Source of the DNA: Lonicera japonica
Taxonomy: Eukaryota; Streptophyta; Magnoliopsida; Dipsacales; Caprifoliaceae
Assembly: GCA_021464415.1 (NCBI GenBank)
Contig: CM038467.1
Location: forward strand, 9,751,411-9,815,410
Reading direction: 5' to 3'
Length of the DNA: 64,000 nt
Shown here: positions 23,275 to 34,657 of the stretch, one piece after another
How positions within the stretch are numbered: position 1 is the stretch's first letter
Layout: each line of letters opens with the position of its first letter
Notes under the pieces: model-generated
The model's database searches: none
What the model was told of the DNA's origin: nothing
Seen by the model: the letters and a program-made list of their open reading frames with translations, nothing else
Translations under genes and position numbers: made by a program

Positions 23275-24513
23275 ATGGCTGCAACATCAGCAACTACATT
23301 TTCCATCGGATTACCAATGTCCTATGGCTCCAAAGTGAATTCACTTTCACAATCAAAGGCCTTGGGTGTGAGATTGAACAACAACAACTTTTTGAAGAGC
23401 TTCAGTGGCCTCAAGGCAGCATCATCTGTAAGCTGTGAATCCGAGTCATCCTTCTTTGGCAAGGAAAGTATTGCAGCTCTTAGAGCCTCATTTGCACCGA
23501 AGGCCCAAAAGCAGAACAAGACAACTTTTGCTACTGTTCAGCCTCAGGCATCTTTCAAAGTTGCAATTCTTGGAGCTGCTGGGGGCATTGGCCAGCCACT
23601 AGCCCTTCTGATTAAGATGTCACCATTGGTCTCATCTCTGCATCTGTACGATATAGCAAATGTCAAGGGAGTTGCAGCTGATCTCAGTCACTGCAATACC
23701 CCATCGCAAGTTCTTGATTTCACTGGAAATTCTGAATTGGCCGATTCTCTAACAGGTGTAGATGTAGTTGTAATACCTGCTGGTGTTCCAAGGAAGCCTG
23801 GTATGACCCGTGATGACCTATTCAATATCAATGCCAACATAGTGAAGACCTTGGTAGAGGCTGTTGCCGATAACTGCCCTGATGCCTTCATCCAAATTAT
23901 CAGCAATCCAGTGAACTCTACTGTCCCAATTGCAGCAGAAGTGTTGAAGCAAAAGGGCGTCTATGACCCAAAGAAACTCTTCGGTGTTACCACTCTTGAT
24001 GTAGTGAGGGCTAACACATTTGTTGCCCAGAAGAAGAACCTGAGGCTAATTGATGTTGATGTCCCTGTTATTGGAGGCCATGCCGGGATTACTATTCTAC
24101 CCCTGCTGTCGAAGACAAAACCCTCGGTTACTTTCACCGATGAAGAAGTGGAAGAGCTAACGGTGAGAATCCAAAATGCTGGGACGGAAGTAGTGGAAGC
24201 AAAGGCTGGTGCGGGGTCTGCTACACTATCAATGGCATATGCAGCAGCTAGATTTGTGGAGTCTTCACTGCGCGCTCTTGATGGAGATTCTGATGTGTAC
24301 GAGTGTGCTTATGTCCAATCGGAGCTGACTGAGCTTCCATACTTTGCATCTAGGGTTAAGCTTGGAAAGAAAGGGGTTGAAGCTGTGATTTCATCAGACC
24401 TCCAAGGGTTGACCGAGTACGAACAGAAGGCTCTAGAAGCCCTGAAGCCTGAACTAAAGTCTAGCATCGAGAAAGGGGTGGCGTTTGCACAAAAGCAAGC
24501 AGTAACTGCTTGA
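23275..24513 (+). CDS. pNAD-MDH: Plastid NAD-dependent malate dehydrogenase
   Basis: The enzyme interconverts malate and oxaloacetate with NAD(H) in plastids and feeds the malate valve, including in darkness and in non-green plastids. The single coding exon gives 412 residues. Residues 1 to about 90 are serine/alanine-rich with few acids, as in a chloroplast transit peptide. The NAD-binding loop is [12 protein letters not shown] (near 96-107), the substrate arginines lie in [13 protein letters not shown] (R173, R179), and the catalytic histidine is H269 in IGGHAGIT. The ATG at 23275 follows a clear acceptor. The open frame extends 59 codons upstream, but that part is intron and lacks transit-peptide character. 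The lack of the N- and C-terminal cysteine extensions of the NADP enzyme and the long transit peptide point to the NAD form, called plNAD-MDH in Arabidopsis. The frame is intact. Confidence 0.95.
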   Translation: MAATSATTFSIGLPMSYGSKVNSLSQSKALGVRLNNNNFLKSFSGLKAASSVSCESESSFFGKESIAALRASFAPKAQKQNKTTFATVQPQASFKVAILGAAGGIGQPLALLIKMSPLVSSLHLYDIANVKGVAADLSHCNTPSQVLDFTGNSELADSLTGVDVVVIPAGVPRKPGMTRDDLFNINANIVKTLVEAVADNCPDAFIQIISNPVNSTVPIAAEVLKQKGVYDPKKLFGVTTLDVVRANTFVAQKKNLRLIDVDVPVIGGHAGITILPLLSKTKPSVTFTDEEVEELTVRIQNAGTEVVEAKAGAGSATLSMAYAAARFVESSLRALDGDSDVYECAYVQSELTELPYFASRVKLGKKGVEAVISSDLQGLTEYEQKALEALKPELKSSIEKGVAFAQKQAVTA

Positions 24514-25129
24514 AGTTCATACTTGAAAACCCACCCTTGAGAGAGTAATAACAAAGTTCGGCTTAATGCGGCTGATTCGGGAATGCATCAGCATTTCATT
24601 TTTGTAGGTTATGATGATTTTTTTTTTTTGTGTCAATGTGTTTCTAATATGAAGAATTTTAAGGGGGTGGTGATATACTAGTGTTGTAGCATTTTGTTTT
24701 TGTTTCTCAGAGCATGTAGTACTTCAATAACTTTTGTTGTGCATTTACAGTGCATCAAAATCTGGATTTTCTTTGTATGGCTGAAATGAAATGAATCCGC
24801 TCTTTCGGTTGGTCTTGTAATAGAAGAGTGCTATTTTAATTAGTCCAGGCTGAATCAGATGCCAAGGGAGTTTTCTCTTTGATCAAATTAGACTACAGAT
24901 CTCACTGTTTGTGTGGAGATGATCAAAAGTTCGGTAGATGGTAAGTAAATTTTGCACTCTTTAGACAGTCAAATTTTTTGAAAATCTTTGCCGCCCCCTC
25001 CCCTGTGAATGAATTTCTTCTCTGTTGTTTGCTTCTTTTTCTTCAACGAGGAAAAATGCAATATGCAAATGCTATTTTCTTAGCTGCAGTGCTCATGTCA
25101 AGGAATTTCATTTGACACCTTGTTCTAAA
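24514..25129. other. 3' region of the malate dehydrogenase gene
   Basis: The 3'-UTR probably runs some 200-300 bases past the stop; an AATGAA-like signal (tgaaatgaaatgaatccg) lies near 24782. The rest is intergenic with no recognised feature. Confidence 0.45.
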
Positions 25130-25400
25130 GTCAAGAAATATATTAGAAAAAGAAAACTAAACTAGATGTTATATTTGTAATGAAGGTGGTCATATTGCAT
25201 CAGATTGTCCTAGAGAAGAAAAAGGTGCAAAGAAAATGATAAAATTTATTGAAGAATAAGAATTAGTAGTATGTTATGGATGTGAACTAGAAGAATATTC
25301 AGAAAGCAAGGAAATTCTTTATGAAATGGAATCTGAATCAGATGGAATCCTCTGCACGGTTCAATTCCACTTATCCTCCTCTGATTGTAACTTCAAATAA
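25130..25400 (+). pseudogene. CCHC zinc-knuckle fragment, pararetrovirus-like or gag-like
   Basis: A short frame beginning at about 25161 carries one CCHC knuckle (C-x2-C-x4-H-x4-C, 25167-25208) followed by lysine-rich and, after an in-frame stop at 25258-25260, glutamate/serine-rich sequence containing CYGC. A basic knuckle followed by an acidic tract is the layout of the capsid-protein end of plant caulimovirid relatives integrated in genomes, and also fits a retrotransposon gag. Stops lie on both sides, so it is a dead fragment. No other viral domain was recognised nearby. Confidence 0.4.
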
Positions 25401-26129
25401 TTAAAGCATTATTGGGTTTTTTCTCCTTGTAATCTCAATCATTCTCATACCAGACGAAAGATGTATTGCTTTCGTATGACGCCTCCTCTAGGCTCATTAT
25501 AAAGATGGGCATCAGTATGCTGGTGATTGGAAAGCGTCGGAGGGTTTTTTTTTTTTAACTTGTTTATATTGCTTCTAAAGTGAGAACAATTAGGTTTAGA
25601 ATTCTGCTACTGCCCAGGTTCATTAGTTGGTACAGTGAAAGATTAAAATTCTTTTGCAACAAAATCCCCAGCAGACAGGGCATGTTTTGTACGTTTAAAG
25701 GTCGCGGATGTGTGTACTGTTAGCTCGTGTCAATCTGGTAATACAAAAACACATATTGTTTCAAGACATTGAATGGAATGCACAATCCTCTTCTTTACAT
25801 TTTCCCAGAGTCTGTTATTATCATTCAAGTTTCCCACAATGGTTTCCTTAATGTACAAAGGGCCACCTAATACAAATACAAGTACAGCTTCTGGCTTATT
25901 TGCGGCCCAAATAAACAGGTTCGGCTTTGCCATTTTAGATCCATTTTTATATTACTCTCTCAAAATTTGTCAAAGCTACATCTAAATAAATAATTCAAGT
26001 GCTTTCTTGACACCTATAGAAGGGGGCTCCAGAAGTGATTAAATCCACAACTACAAGACCACAACATTAGTGTATCCTCTTATTGAAACTGAATTTCTCA
26101 ATTCTAACAATGAACAAACTGGGACCTCA

Positions 26130-28109
26130 CTACCAGTAGTCATTACAGGAACAGCGTCCTTCCAGAAAATGATGAAAGCGGTTGCGATCTCTGATAACCA
26201 CCTCTCGATTATAAACCCCTGAAAGCATCTTCGCAAAATTGTGGCAATCAACACAGATTCTAAGGTTCTTTGCGATTCTTATTGTTGTACCAGGTGGAGT
26301 TGCAAGAACTCCAAAAGCAATAGCCAACTTCTCACTGTGATAAGATAACCTGGTTTCCTTTTCTCTTGCACCCAGATTATGCAACTCTGATGTTATTTCA
26401 GCAACATAACCGGCAATCTTTAGCTGCTTCTCAATCTCATCCAACTTCTCATAAATCTCATTCTTTCGAGGATGTGAAATGTCATCCACTACAAATTCAT
26501 GAATAATGCCTTTCAATTCCATTGTACTACAGCCAGGGATTGTTTGGATTCCTTTCTCCTTCATAAATTTCCTCACTTCTATCACCTTTTCCCAATCGCC
26601 AACAGACGAATAAATATTCAGAAGTAGTACATAATCCCCCGATTCTTGAGCTTTGAGTTCAATCAAATGCCCAATTACACGTTCACCAAGGTCGACATGG
26701 CCATGAATTCTACAAGCCCCAAGTAGAGTCCTCCATATGGTTGGATCTGGTTTAATTCCCATGGAAATTATAAGCTCATAGGCTTCATCAAGCAAACCGG
26801 CACGACCCATAAGATCAACCACACATCCATAATGATGGATATTAGGTACTATTCCAAATTCTTTTCTCATACAATTGAAAAACATCCGACCTTCATCAAG
26901 CAAACCAGAGTGACTACAAGCAGAAAGAACACCCGTAAAAGTTTGATCATCAGGGGCAATACCGATCCTCTGCATTTCCCTGAATGCTTCTATAGCTTGT
27001 ACCCCACGCCCATTACTAGCAAAACCCGAAATTACTGCACTCCAAGAAACCACATCCTTAACTGGCATGGCCTTAAACACACTGTAAGCCTTCTCCAAAC
27101 ATCCACACCTCGAATACATAGCAATAAGAGAATTGCAGAGATTGAGAGCATTCCTATATCCATGTTCCTCAATGTACTTGTGAATCCGCCCTCCAAATTC
27201 CAGTGCACCAAGGTTGGCGCAAGCCTGAAGTAGAAGCAAACAAGTAACATCATCTGGCTCAGACCCATAAAGGGGGCTCTGCATAATATCAAATACCCCC
27301 AAAGCATCCCGTGTACGGCCATTATGAGTGTAGCAAGAAATCAAGACATTCCAAGCAACAGTATCTCTTTGGGACATTTCATCGAACACCTTGCAGGCTT
27401 CATCACACCTCACGCAAGACGAATAAAAACTCATTAACGTAGTAAGCAAAAGGCTATCCAATTGATGCCCACCTCTCAAAATCCTACCGTGAATCTGTAA
27501 CCCTCCGATTAAAGAAGAAATCTTAATACACGACTTGGTGACAAAAGACAAAGTTATGGGGTCTGGGCGGATCCCTCGGCGGATCATTTCTTTATACATG
27601 TTAAAACCGTCGAGTGGGTAATTTGCCATGGAGTAAGCTCTGATCATAGTGTTGTAATGAGAGACATTAAGCTTCGGAATTTGAGCGAATAATCGGCGGG
27701 AGTAGGCCAAATCCCGGAAAGGGTAGAGGGAGAGACGAGATAATAAGGAAAGGGAGAGGGTGGGGTCTTGAAGGAGTGATGTGCGGAGGAGGTGGGCGTG
27801 GATTTGAAGTAAATGGATCATTTGGGTGCATGATGAGGATTTTATGAGTGAAATCAGTGCTTTTTGGTTTTGGGGATTTGAAAAGGGTCTTGGGTTGTTT
27901 GGTTCTTGCGGTGGTGGGGATGTTTTGGGTCTGTTGAGTACACTAATATTATTACTATGTTGTTGGTCATGGTAGAAATGAAGAGATTGTGATGGAGATT
28001 GAGATTGAGATTGATGGAGATGGAGATGGAGATGGAGATGGAGAGGAGTGTGGGAAGGTGAGGCTAAACGTGAAGCAGAAAAATTGGAATACCAATAAGC
28101 TCCTCTCAT
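26130..28109 (-). CDS. DYW-type pentatricopeptide repeat protein
   Basis: A single-exon gene of 659 residues. After a low-complexity N-terminus (about 1-75) comes a series of PLS-type PPR repeats (for example VSHYNTMIRAYSMANYPLDG, VAWNVLISCYTHNGRTRDAL, VSWSAVISGFASNGRGVQAI). E/E+ motifs (TIWRTLLGACRIHG, GDYVLLLNIYSSVGDWEKV) follow, then a complete DYW domain. The DYW domain has the deaminase-like HSEKLAIAFG (H-x-E) and CVDCHNF (C-x2-C) and ends in GRCSCNDYW. Such proteins are sequence-specific C-to-U RNA editing factors of mitochondria or plastids; the target organelle and editing site cannot be read from this sequence. A (GGAGAT)n tract (28018-28044) encodes an LHLHLHLHLH run near the start. 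It is convergent with the malate dehydrogenase gene, with stops 1.6 kb apart. Confidence 0.93.
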   Translation of the reverse strand: MRGAYWYSNFSASRLASPSHTPLHLHLHLHLHQSQSQSPSQSLHFYHDQQHSNNISVLNRPKTSPPPQEPNNPRPFSNPQNQKALISLIKSSSCTQMIHLLQIHAHLLRTSLLQDPTLSLSLLSRLSLYPFRDLAYSRRLFAQIPKLNVSHYNTMIRAYSMANYPLDGFNMYKEMIRRGIRPDPITLSFVTKSCIKISSLIGGLQIHGRILRGGHQLDSLLLTTLMSFYSSCVRCDEACKVFDEMSQRDTVAWNVLISCYTHNGRTRDALGVFDIMQSPLYGSEPDDVTCLLLLQACANLGALEFGGRIHKYIEEHGYRNALNLCNSLIAMYSRCGCLEKAYSVFKAMPVKDVVSWSAVISGFASNGRGVQAIEAFREMQRIGIAPDDQTFTGVLSACSHSGLLDEGRMFFNCMRKEFGIVPNIHHYGCVVDLMGRAGLLDEAYELIISMGIKPDPTIWRTLLGACRIHGHVDLGERVIGHLIELKAQESGDYVLLLNIYSSVGDWEKVIEVRKFMKEKGIQTIPGCSTMELKGIIHEFVVDDISHPRKNEIYEKLDEIEKQLKIAGYVAEITSELHNLGAREKETRLSYHSEKLAIAFGVLATPPGTTIRIAKNLRICVDCHNFAKMLSGVYNREVVIRDRNRFHHFLEGRCSCNDYW

Positions 28110-29172
28110 TCTACTTCCAATAATTTCACATTAAACATAAATTTGGCATATTGCCCTGCCTACCAAACCAATATTTCAAAGACTCGCTCTTTCTCCCATC
28201 CAAATTCTCTCTTTATTAGAACATTCGTACAAAGAATAAAACTTAGAGCCAATTTTAGAAATATTTTAATTAATTTTTTAAAAGTCTGTAGTGGATTTAA
28301 TAAAAAAAAAAATAATCAGATGCGTATACTAAATCTGTATGGTACATAAGCTTAAAAAAAATATTATATAAGTAACCATTCATACAAGTAAAGCACATCT
28401 TATAGTTAATTTTATTTTTTTCATACAAATAACACTTACTCTTATGATTTATATGAATTACACATGCGCATATTAGTCAAATTTAGATTTATAACAAGTT
28501 TATCCATCTTATATCATACCATACAAATTTTCTAAGTTAAGTTATCTCTGCCGTAAAAGTGGGTATGATCTCATCGTTATGACATCCATTGTGAATGTTC
28601 TCATAGTTTAGTTTTTTTTTGAAGGATTATAATTACTCTAGTAATTATATCATCCAAGAAATATATTGTTTGTTTAAAATTTCTTTTAATTCCTCAATAA
28701 TTTTGCAAACACGAGAGTAAGTGTTGGTTAGCTTCTACGAAGGATGAAAAAGAATTACAAGTTCAAATCCTTCCATTGTATTTCACAAGACAAAGAAAAT
28801 AATATTTTTTTCTAAATGTTAAATAGATGTCATGTAATAAGTTTATCTTTAATGAATTAATAGCTCGTATATAAAAAAGGAGAGAGAAGAGATACCTAAA
28901 TAGAATTTCATTATAATAATTCACCATTCAACTCTTCACTCAGTGAGAAAACGAATGTTAATGGTACTTTCAACATGACAAAGTAAAAACCAACACAATA
29001 TAGACTATAGACACAATCATCATTTTTTTGTATCACAATTTTATACCATTTTACATAAGAGTGGCTTCGCTTATTTTATACTACGAAGAATAAAACTATA
29101 ATTAAAAAAAAAAAAAAGGAAAGAAAGAAAGAAATAAACTAAAAATAAAACAACCCAAGAGAAACGAGGCAT
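28110..29172. other. Upstream region of the PPR gene and AT-rich spacer
   Basis: The first 100-200 bases upstream of 28109 presumably hold the PPR promoter, but no distinct element was recognised. The remainder is AT-rich with poly-A and gaaag runs near 29105-29135. Confidence 0.4.
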
Positions 29173-29540
29173 TTAAGGAAGGGTTATTTGGGTTTGGCCC
29201 TCATTTAGTTTTTTTTTGGACAATAAAAAGGCAAACAACAAAGAAACTAAAACACAAACAGAGAACAATTGGAGCCACCAAAACAGAACAACAGCTCCAT
29301 AAGATCCAAGAAAAATTACAATATCAGCCAACTCCAATAGGCGATAAGGCGATAGAGAGTTAAAGGAATATTGGAAACGCCAATCTACCGGTAAAGACAT
29401 GTTAATAGCTTGCATGGCCACCCAATGTGCAAGCCTATTACCTTCTCTTCTGACAAAGTTACAAGAAATTTTGCTATAATTCATTGCTATATCTCGAATA
29501 GAATCCACAGCACCAGCAGAATCCCACTTCAAAAAAGTAT
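29173..29540 (-). pseudogene. RNase H-like (RVT_3) fragment of a non-LTR retroelement
   Basis: The minus-strand frame reads VDSIRDIAMNYSKISCNFVR followed by REGNRLAHWVAMQA. This is the C-terminal part of the plant RNase H-like domain (RVT_3) found in LINE-type retroelements, with the conserved v-REgNrlAh-vA signature. The upstream two thirds, including the first catalytic residues, are missing. The frame is cut at 29541, where the next TIR element starts. It continues after the domain into non-homologous hydrophobic sequence. Confidence 0.65.
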
Positions 29541-30725
29541 GGTACCCACTTTTGTAAATTATTGGACTTTGGCCCCCAAAATGGATGGTTTTATCAAGTT
29601 AAACCGTTAACTTTGTCAAATAAGTACCTAAACTAACGAAAATATCCCAGTGAGCTTTGCTAAATTTTTACCATTTCTATTGCATCAATTCACTGAAAAA
29701 AAACCTAAGAATAAGATGATGGCTGAAGGAGATTAAACTTGCAAGTTTGCCAATCGTCCAAAGTGTATTAAATAGTCATTTCATAACAAAATGCATACTC
29801 AAAATATTATATTTTATTTAGGTGTATATAACATATGTATAAAACATAATGTAAGAACCTCACGAAGATGCATATGTGTGTGTGTAAATATATGTGTGTG
29901 TGTATGTGTAAATATATATAAACTTATAACCTAAATAACCCATCAACCTCCGTTTCAGAAGCCTTTTGAAACCTTTCTTCGTACCATAATGGATCTAAAT
30001 AGATTCATTTTACTCCATTACTCCATGTTATACACATATATTCCGTCCGTGAATTGTATCCTTAAAAACCCAACTTTTCATATGACATACTACACAAAAA
30101 ACCTACAAAAAAACCTAAACATTAATAAACTCAATGCTAATACATTTAAGCATACATGTAAGTTTGATTTCAGCTATTTGAACTTCATTGAATTCCTTTA
30201 ATGATCATCTTATTCTCTTTCGATTTTGCTTTTGCTTTCTTCTTCCTTTTTTCATTTTTTTTGTCTAAGTCTGGTGATGTGAAACCTAACCATTGTCGTT
30301 CGTAAATCACTAAAGGTAATTTCAGAGCCCACCTCTTTCAAATCACCAAGCTAACCCTATCCATCACCAGCCATAAATCCTTTTTTCTAAGGTTTTTAAT
30401 TCTCCCAACCAAGAACAATAAGAACAAATCATCATGTTCATTGAACGAGTCTCAATCTCCCATCTAAAGCTAACCAAATAAATTGATCTCCAAGATTTAA
30501 TTCCCTTTTTTTAGGGTTTTTGCTCTCATTTATCTCCTTTGTTTTTAGTTAGAAGTGTGATCATATAAGAGGTAGAATAATCAATTTTTTGCTATAATTG
30601 TGAAGGATAAGGGTAATTTGGGAACATTACCCACATATTTTACACATTTAATGCTCAAACTTGTTGAGTTAACAGAACCCTCCATTTTGGGGGCCAAACT
30701 CCAACAATTTGCGAAAGTTGGTACC
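29541..30725. mobile_element. TIR element interrupting the RNase H fragment
   Basis: The left end ggtacccacttttgtaaatt and the inverse right end aatttgcgaaagttggtacc match over at least 45 bases, including the shared block ggcccccaaaatgg. The interior is AT-rich and non-coding, with gtgtgtg and tatat tracts near 29875-29920. No convincing target duplication was found, so the superfamily is open. Confidence 0.65.
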
Positions 30726-30839
30726 TAGTGCATACAAGGATAGCACATACTCAAACTTAATTGAAGCATTGACTAGTATGGTTCGTATCGGTATTGGATG
30801 AAATTAAAGCATACCGATATGCGTGGAGAGCACGTAAAT

Positions 30840-31380
30840 TAACTCATATTTTAGTAGTTTTAATTATTGGACTTGTTTTATTTACTTATTTAATTAGAAA
30901 TTATATTAGTAGTTTCCTTTTTGAGTAATTTCCTTATATTAAATTTCCTTATTCAATTGGGAATTAGATTGATAATTTCCTTTTTGAGTAGTTTTCTTAT
31001 TGTTTTATAGTTAGTTTTTTCTTATTAATTGCAATACGATTCTAAGGCTTTGTTTTTTCTTATTTAAAAGAGATTGCTAAACATTATTACTAATTAATTA
31101 TTAAGTTATGATATATAATTATTAAGTATTTTCACTTTGTATTCTTTAAGAACATGTTGAACAATTCCGGTTTATTTTGTTTATTCATTTATTGACTTAT
31201 CAATTTATCATCCACAATCAATTGTCGCGTCATTCACTTATAACAAGGTTAATTCGCATATCTCTAGATGTGTTGGGTTGAGATTTCATCAATCCATCTT
31301 TCGTCCAATTTACCTCCAAATAGGCAACGGATTGCGAATTCACCCCAAACCTTGTCTAGAAACGATCCTAGTGCATATCA
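30840..31380. repeat. LTR-like dispersed repeat, copy 2
   Basis: It shares phrase order with 6440-7016: attagtagtttcctttttga, ttatttaaaagaga (TATA-like), tctttaagaacatgttgaa, cgtcattca, gtgttgggttgagat, and a final cgatcc. Divergence is substantial. No flanking duplication was established. Confidence 0.45.
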
Positions 31381-32487
31381 GCATTATACTTTATTATGTA
31401 AACTAAATGGGGGGGTCAAAATTCAAATGACCCTATAAGGAACCATGCATGTAATACAACAATTGAATCGACAATCTATTTTTACGCCTATCAATCAAAC
31501 TGAACTACCTAACCCTCTAAAATAAACAGGATTTAGTTCGATTTCGATTGATTTAAACCTTGGGTTAAATTATAATTTTGGGATATGAGTTTATGTTACT
31601 TCTGAAATTTTTACAATCCTTTTAATTATGTTGGCCCTTTTTTATTGCCCAATTTTTAATTCTCCTCTTAAATATTTATTATTTTTAGCCTTTTTTCATA
31701 TAAACAAAATCAAGAATATAAGTAAGACACGTGTACCTAGTTGATTCCGGGTCAGTGTGTAATTTTGGAACCGAATAAAATATTAATCTCCTTAATTTTA
31801 ATTTTTCAAACAATTTTTTTTTGTAATATTGCAACAGATATATGAAGAGAATTCAATAAAGTAGTTTCATGAATCTAAAATCAAGATCTCAGCCTTGATT
31901 ATTAAAATAAAATGAAAAGGGAAATAATTGATTAAGAAATAAAAAAAATCACGAATTAGATATAAAAGAAATGCACTGCTTAGTGTTTTCATTAAGACGA
32001 GATATATCATGTATATAGTCTTCGGTATTTTAGATGAAATAAATGTTGAAAATTAATGCAGGTGGGCGAGGATAGTAATCTAGTGGATGTATTTAAAAAC
32101 ACCATTTTATAATATATATATATATATATGGATCACTAAAATACATATTAATTTAACTTTGAAGTACGTACGGTACATATTAATGTAACCTAGGTAGGTA
32201 CCGGTAGGATATAAAAGTTTTGCTAACAGATATATGTGATCAAACATTGAAACCGCACGTACATATATATATATACATACTCGATCAACAGCCACATATG
32301 CAGAGACGAGTTTTTTGACATCTTAACTAAACAAACATTAAACATTGTAAAATTCACCTGTAGGTTCAATTCACTAGCTAGCAAGCTAATATTCTCAACC
32401 TAGTTTAGCTTAGCTTGTAATGCCAAGATATATATCCCATGCCTGTTTGTGACTACCTAAAATGACTAAACTAAAATATGACTTCTA
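31381..32487. other. Spacer 3' of the RWP-RK gene
   Basis: AT-rich, with (TA)n tracts near 32110 and 32262. No gene or element was recognised. The distal part probably holds the 3'-UTR of the minus-strand RWP-RK gene. Confidence 0.45.
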
Positions 32488-34657
32488 CTAAAATAGTAGG
32501 TTATTAGAAGAAACACAATCATGGGACAAGAGAAACTTAATTTCTTCATCGTGGTCGTAGCCATGGTCATTTTGATTACAATGCGACGGACCACAGTAGT
32601 CAGCAGTAGCATTGATGACACTTGAAGGGCTAGGTTTACTGGTACAAGAGGAGGAAGAAGATTGAGATTCCATCATCATCACTGGATGATTCATGGAGAT
32701 GATCTTTCTCTTCTTGTAGTTGGCTTTGAAACAAGCTTGCCTCAACCTCTTAGTTTTGTCCTCCAACTGCATATCAGGTAAATCCTCCATTACTTTCTTC
32801 TCTTGCTCCAATATTTCTACTGCTTCTCTCACTTTCTCTTCATCTCTTCCCTCCACCAATTCCTGCATCCCAATCGATAGTTTTCAATTTCTTCTATTGT
32901 CAATCCTAAAATTTTAGGGAGCTGTACGAGCGTTTGATTACAAAATTAAAAATTAACTTTGGTTAGCTGGTTTATTTTAAATACCTACACTCTTTCTCTG
33001 ATTAAGGAATCCAATTCTTTGAACTGTGAAAAGAAAATATCTCAACAAATTAAACCACTCTTATCTATATATATCTTTGTAGCTTCTTAATTATATTTTC
33101 ATTAATTTTGCAAATGAGTTTTTCCATCTTCTTCTAGACATTAGTTTTATTTCATCGTAAAAGTACTACTCTATCAACAAACAGACAGATCGTTTCATAG
33201 CCTGACTGGGAAACATTTCTGAAAGAAAATAACATGAAATATTTATTACAAATCTCGATCAGTTCGTTAAAATTAAACCTGTGGCGTACAAATTAAACAA
33301 AAAGAAGGGGAACATGAATTTGACCTCCAAAAAAGAGGTAAAATAAATCTAAGTCCTGAAAAATGGGGAACAAATTGACAATGGTATATAAAAATTAATC
33401 TGATATGAATTGCGTGTGCCTTTTACGGAAAATTATTTCAGATGTTAGTTAGCTTAATTACGGTTAATGAATCATTACATGCACATGAAATAATAATAAT
33501 CCAGGCCTGGGAGCCAGAGAAAATAACAAGTAATTAGTACGTACCTGGACATTATTAATTAGGGTTTGGAGGCTCATTAGCTTTCGGTGAGGCCAACGTC
33601 GGATGCCAAGCTCCCTGCACCTTTTCTTGAGGAGAGTTAAACCAACGTTAAGCTCTTTAGCGGCTTGTGTGATGGGCATGTAGAAGCAGTTACTTATTCT
33701 CTCTCTACTCAACGTTAATCTCGACGACAACAACTCATTATTAACAGCACTACTCCTCCTCCTCCTCTCTCAAATTCCAAAGAATAGTATTCCTCTCCAC
33801 CACCATTACTACTAGTGATATTTTCTCCACTTGATTTGTTATTATTACTATTAGTCTCATAATTATTATCTTCTACTGAAGGGGGATGGTTTTGAGCCTC
33901 AACTAATCCATTTCCATTCTTCATCAATTCATTCCAAACTTCAAACAAACTTCCATAAGCACCCAAGTAATCATCTGCACTAACATATATATATATATAT
34001 ATACGTACGTACGTACGTACATACAATCAAAATTAATTATTTATTATATAGTTACTAATTAATAAAAACAATTACTTGATGAAAAAAAGAAAAAAAAATA
34101 TTATATATTGAAATGACTGTGTACGTACCTTTGTTATGATTTTGGATTGGTTCTAGATCCAAGGTTGCATAGAGTGGATCGTTTGTGATCATTCCCAAAC
34201 CAGGCAAAGAGTAAAATTTAGTATTTGTCTCTTCCAATAACCTAAAATTGTTTTGATCACATTCCAACTCGGAACATCCACTTCAATTCACACGTACAGT
34301 AAACGTACAACATACAAAATTAATTAAACAAATTAAATGATTATTTCATAGGATGCATAATATATATATATATATATATAAACTAAATATGAAAATATAA
34401 TATACTTTTCTTTTTCTATCATATCTTTACTGAAAAACAACAGAATTTCAATCACCTTGAAGTCCCTGAGATTCAAGCAATAAAAATAATCGAAACAAAA
34501 AATAAAACCTAATGATCGGTTTATATATATATATTATAGTATACCTGAAATGATGATGAAGTGGAGGAAGTTGGGTGGGGAAAGAGAATACATCATCATC
34601 TTTAGCAGCAGCCATTACTTCAAAACTTGAACATTCCTTAATGGACTGAGTTCCCAT
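32488..34657 (-). CDS. RWP-RK domain transcription factor (RKD type), apparent one-base frame break
   Basis: RKD proteins are nuclear DNA-binding factors tied to egg-cell identity and early embryo patterning. Four exons are read: 34657-34545, 34280-34129, 33974-33545 and 32862-32488, all with GT-AG borders. Exon 3 contains the whole RWP-RK core ([40 protein letters not shown]). Exon 4 carries the conserved RKD tail ([20 protein letters not shown]) after a leucine-rich helix. Exons 1-2 are acidic and aromatic, as in RKD N-termini. Exon 3 changes frame near 33757-33771, in a GGA repeat: the upstream frame runs into a stop just before the domain, while the domain frame reads [20 protein letters not shown]. 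One missing base explains the exon-phase arithmetic; a very short intron or a sequencing error are alternatives. An intact product would have about 356 residues. Confidence 0.85.
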
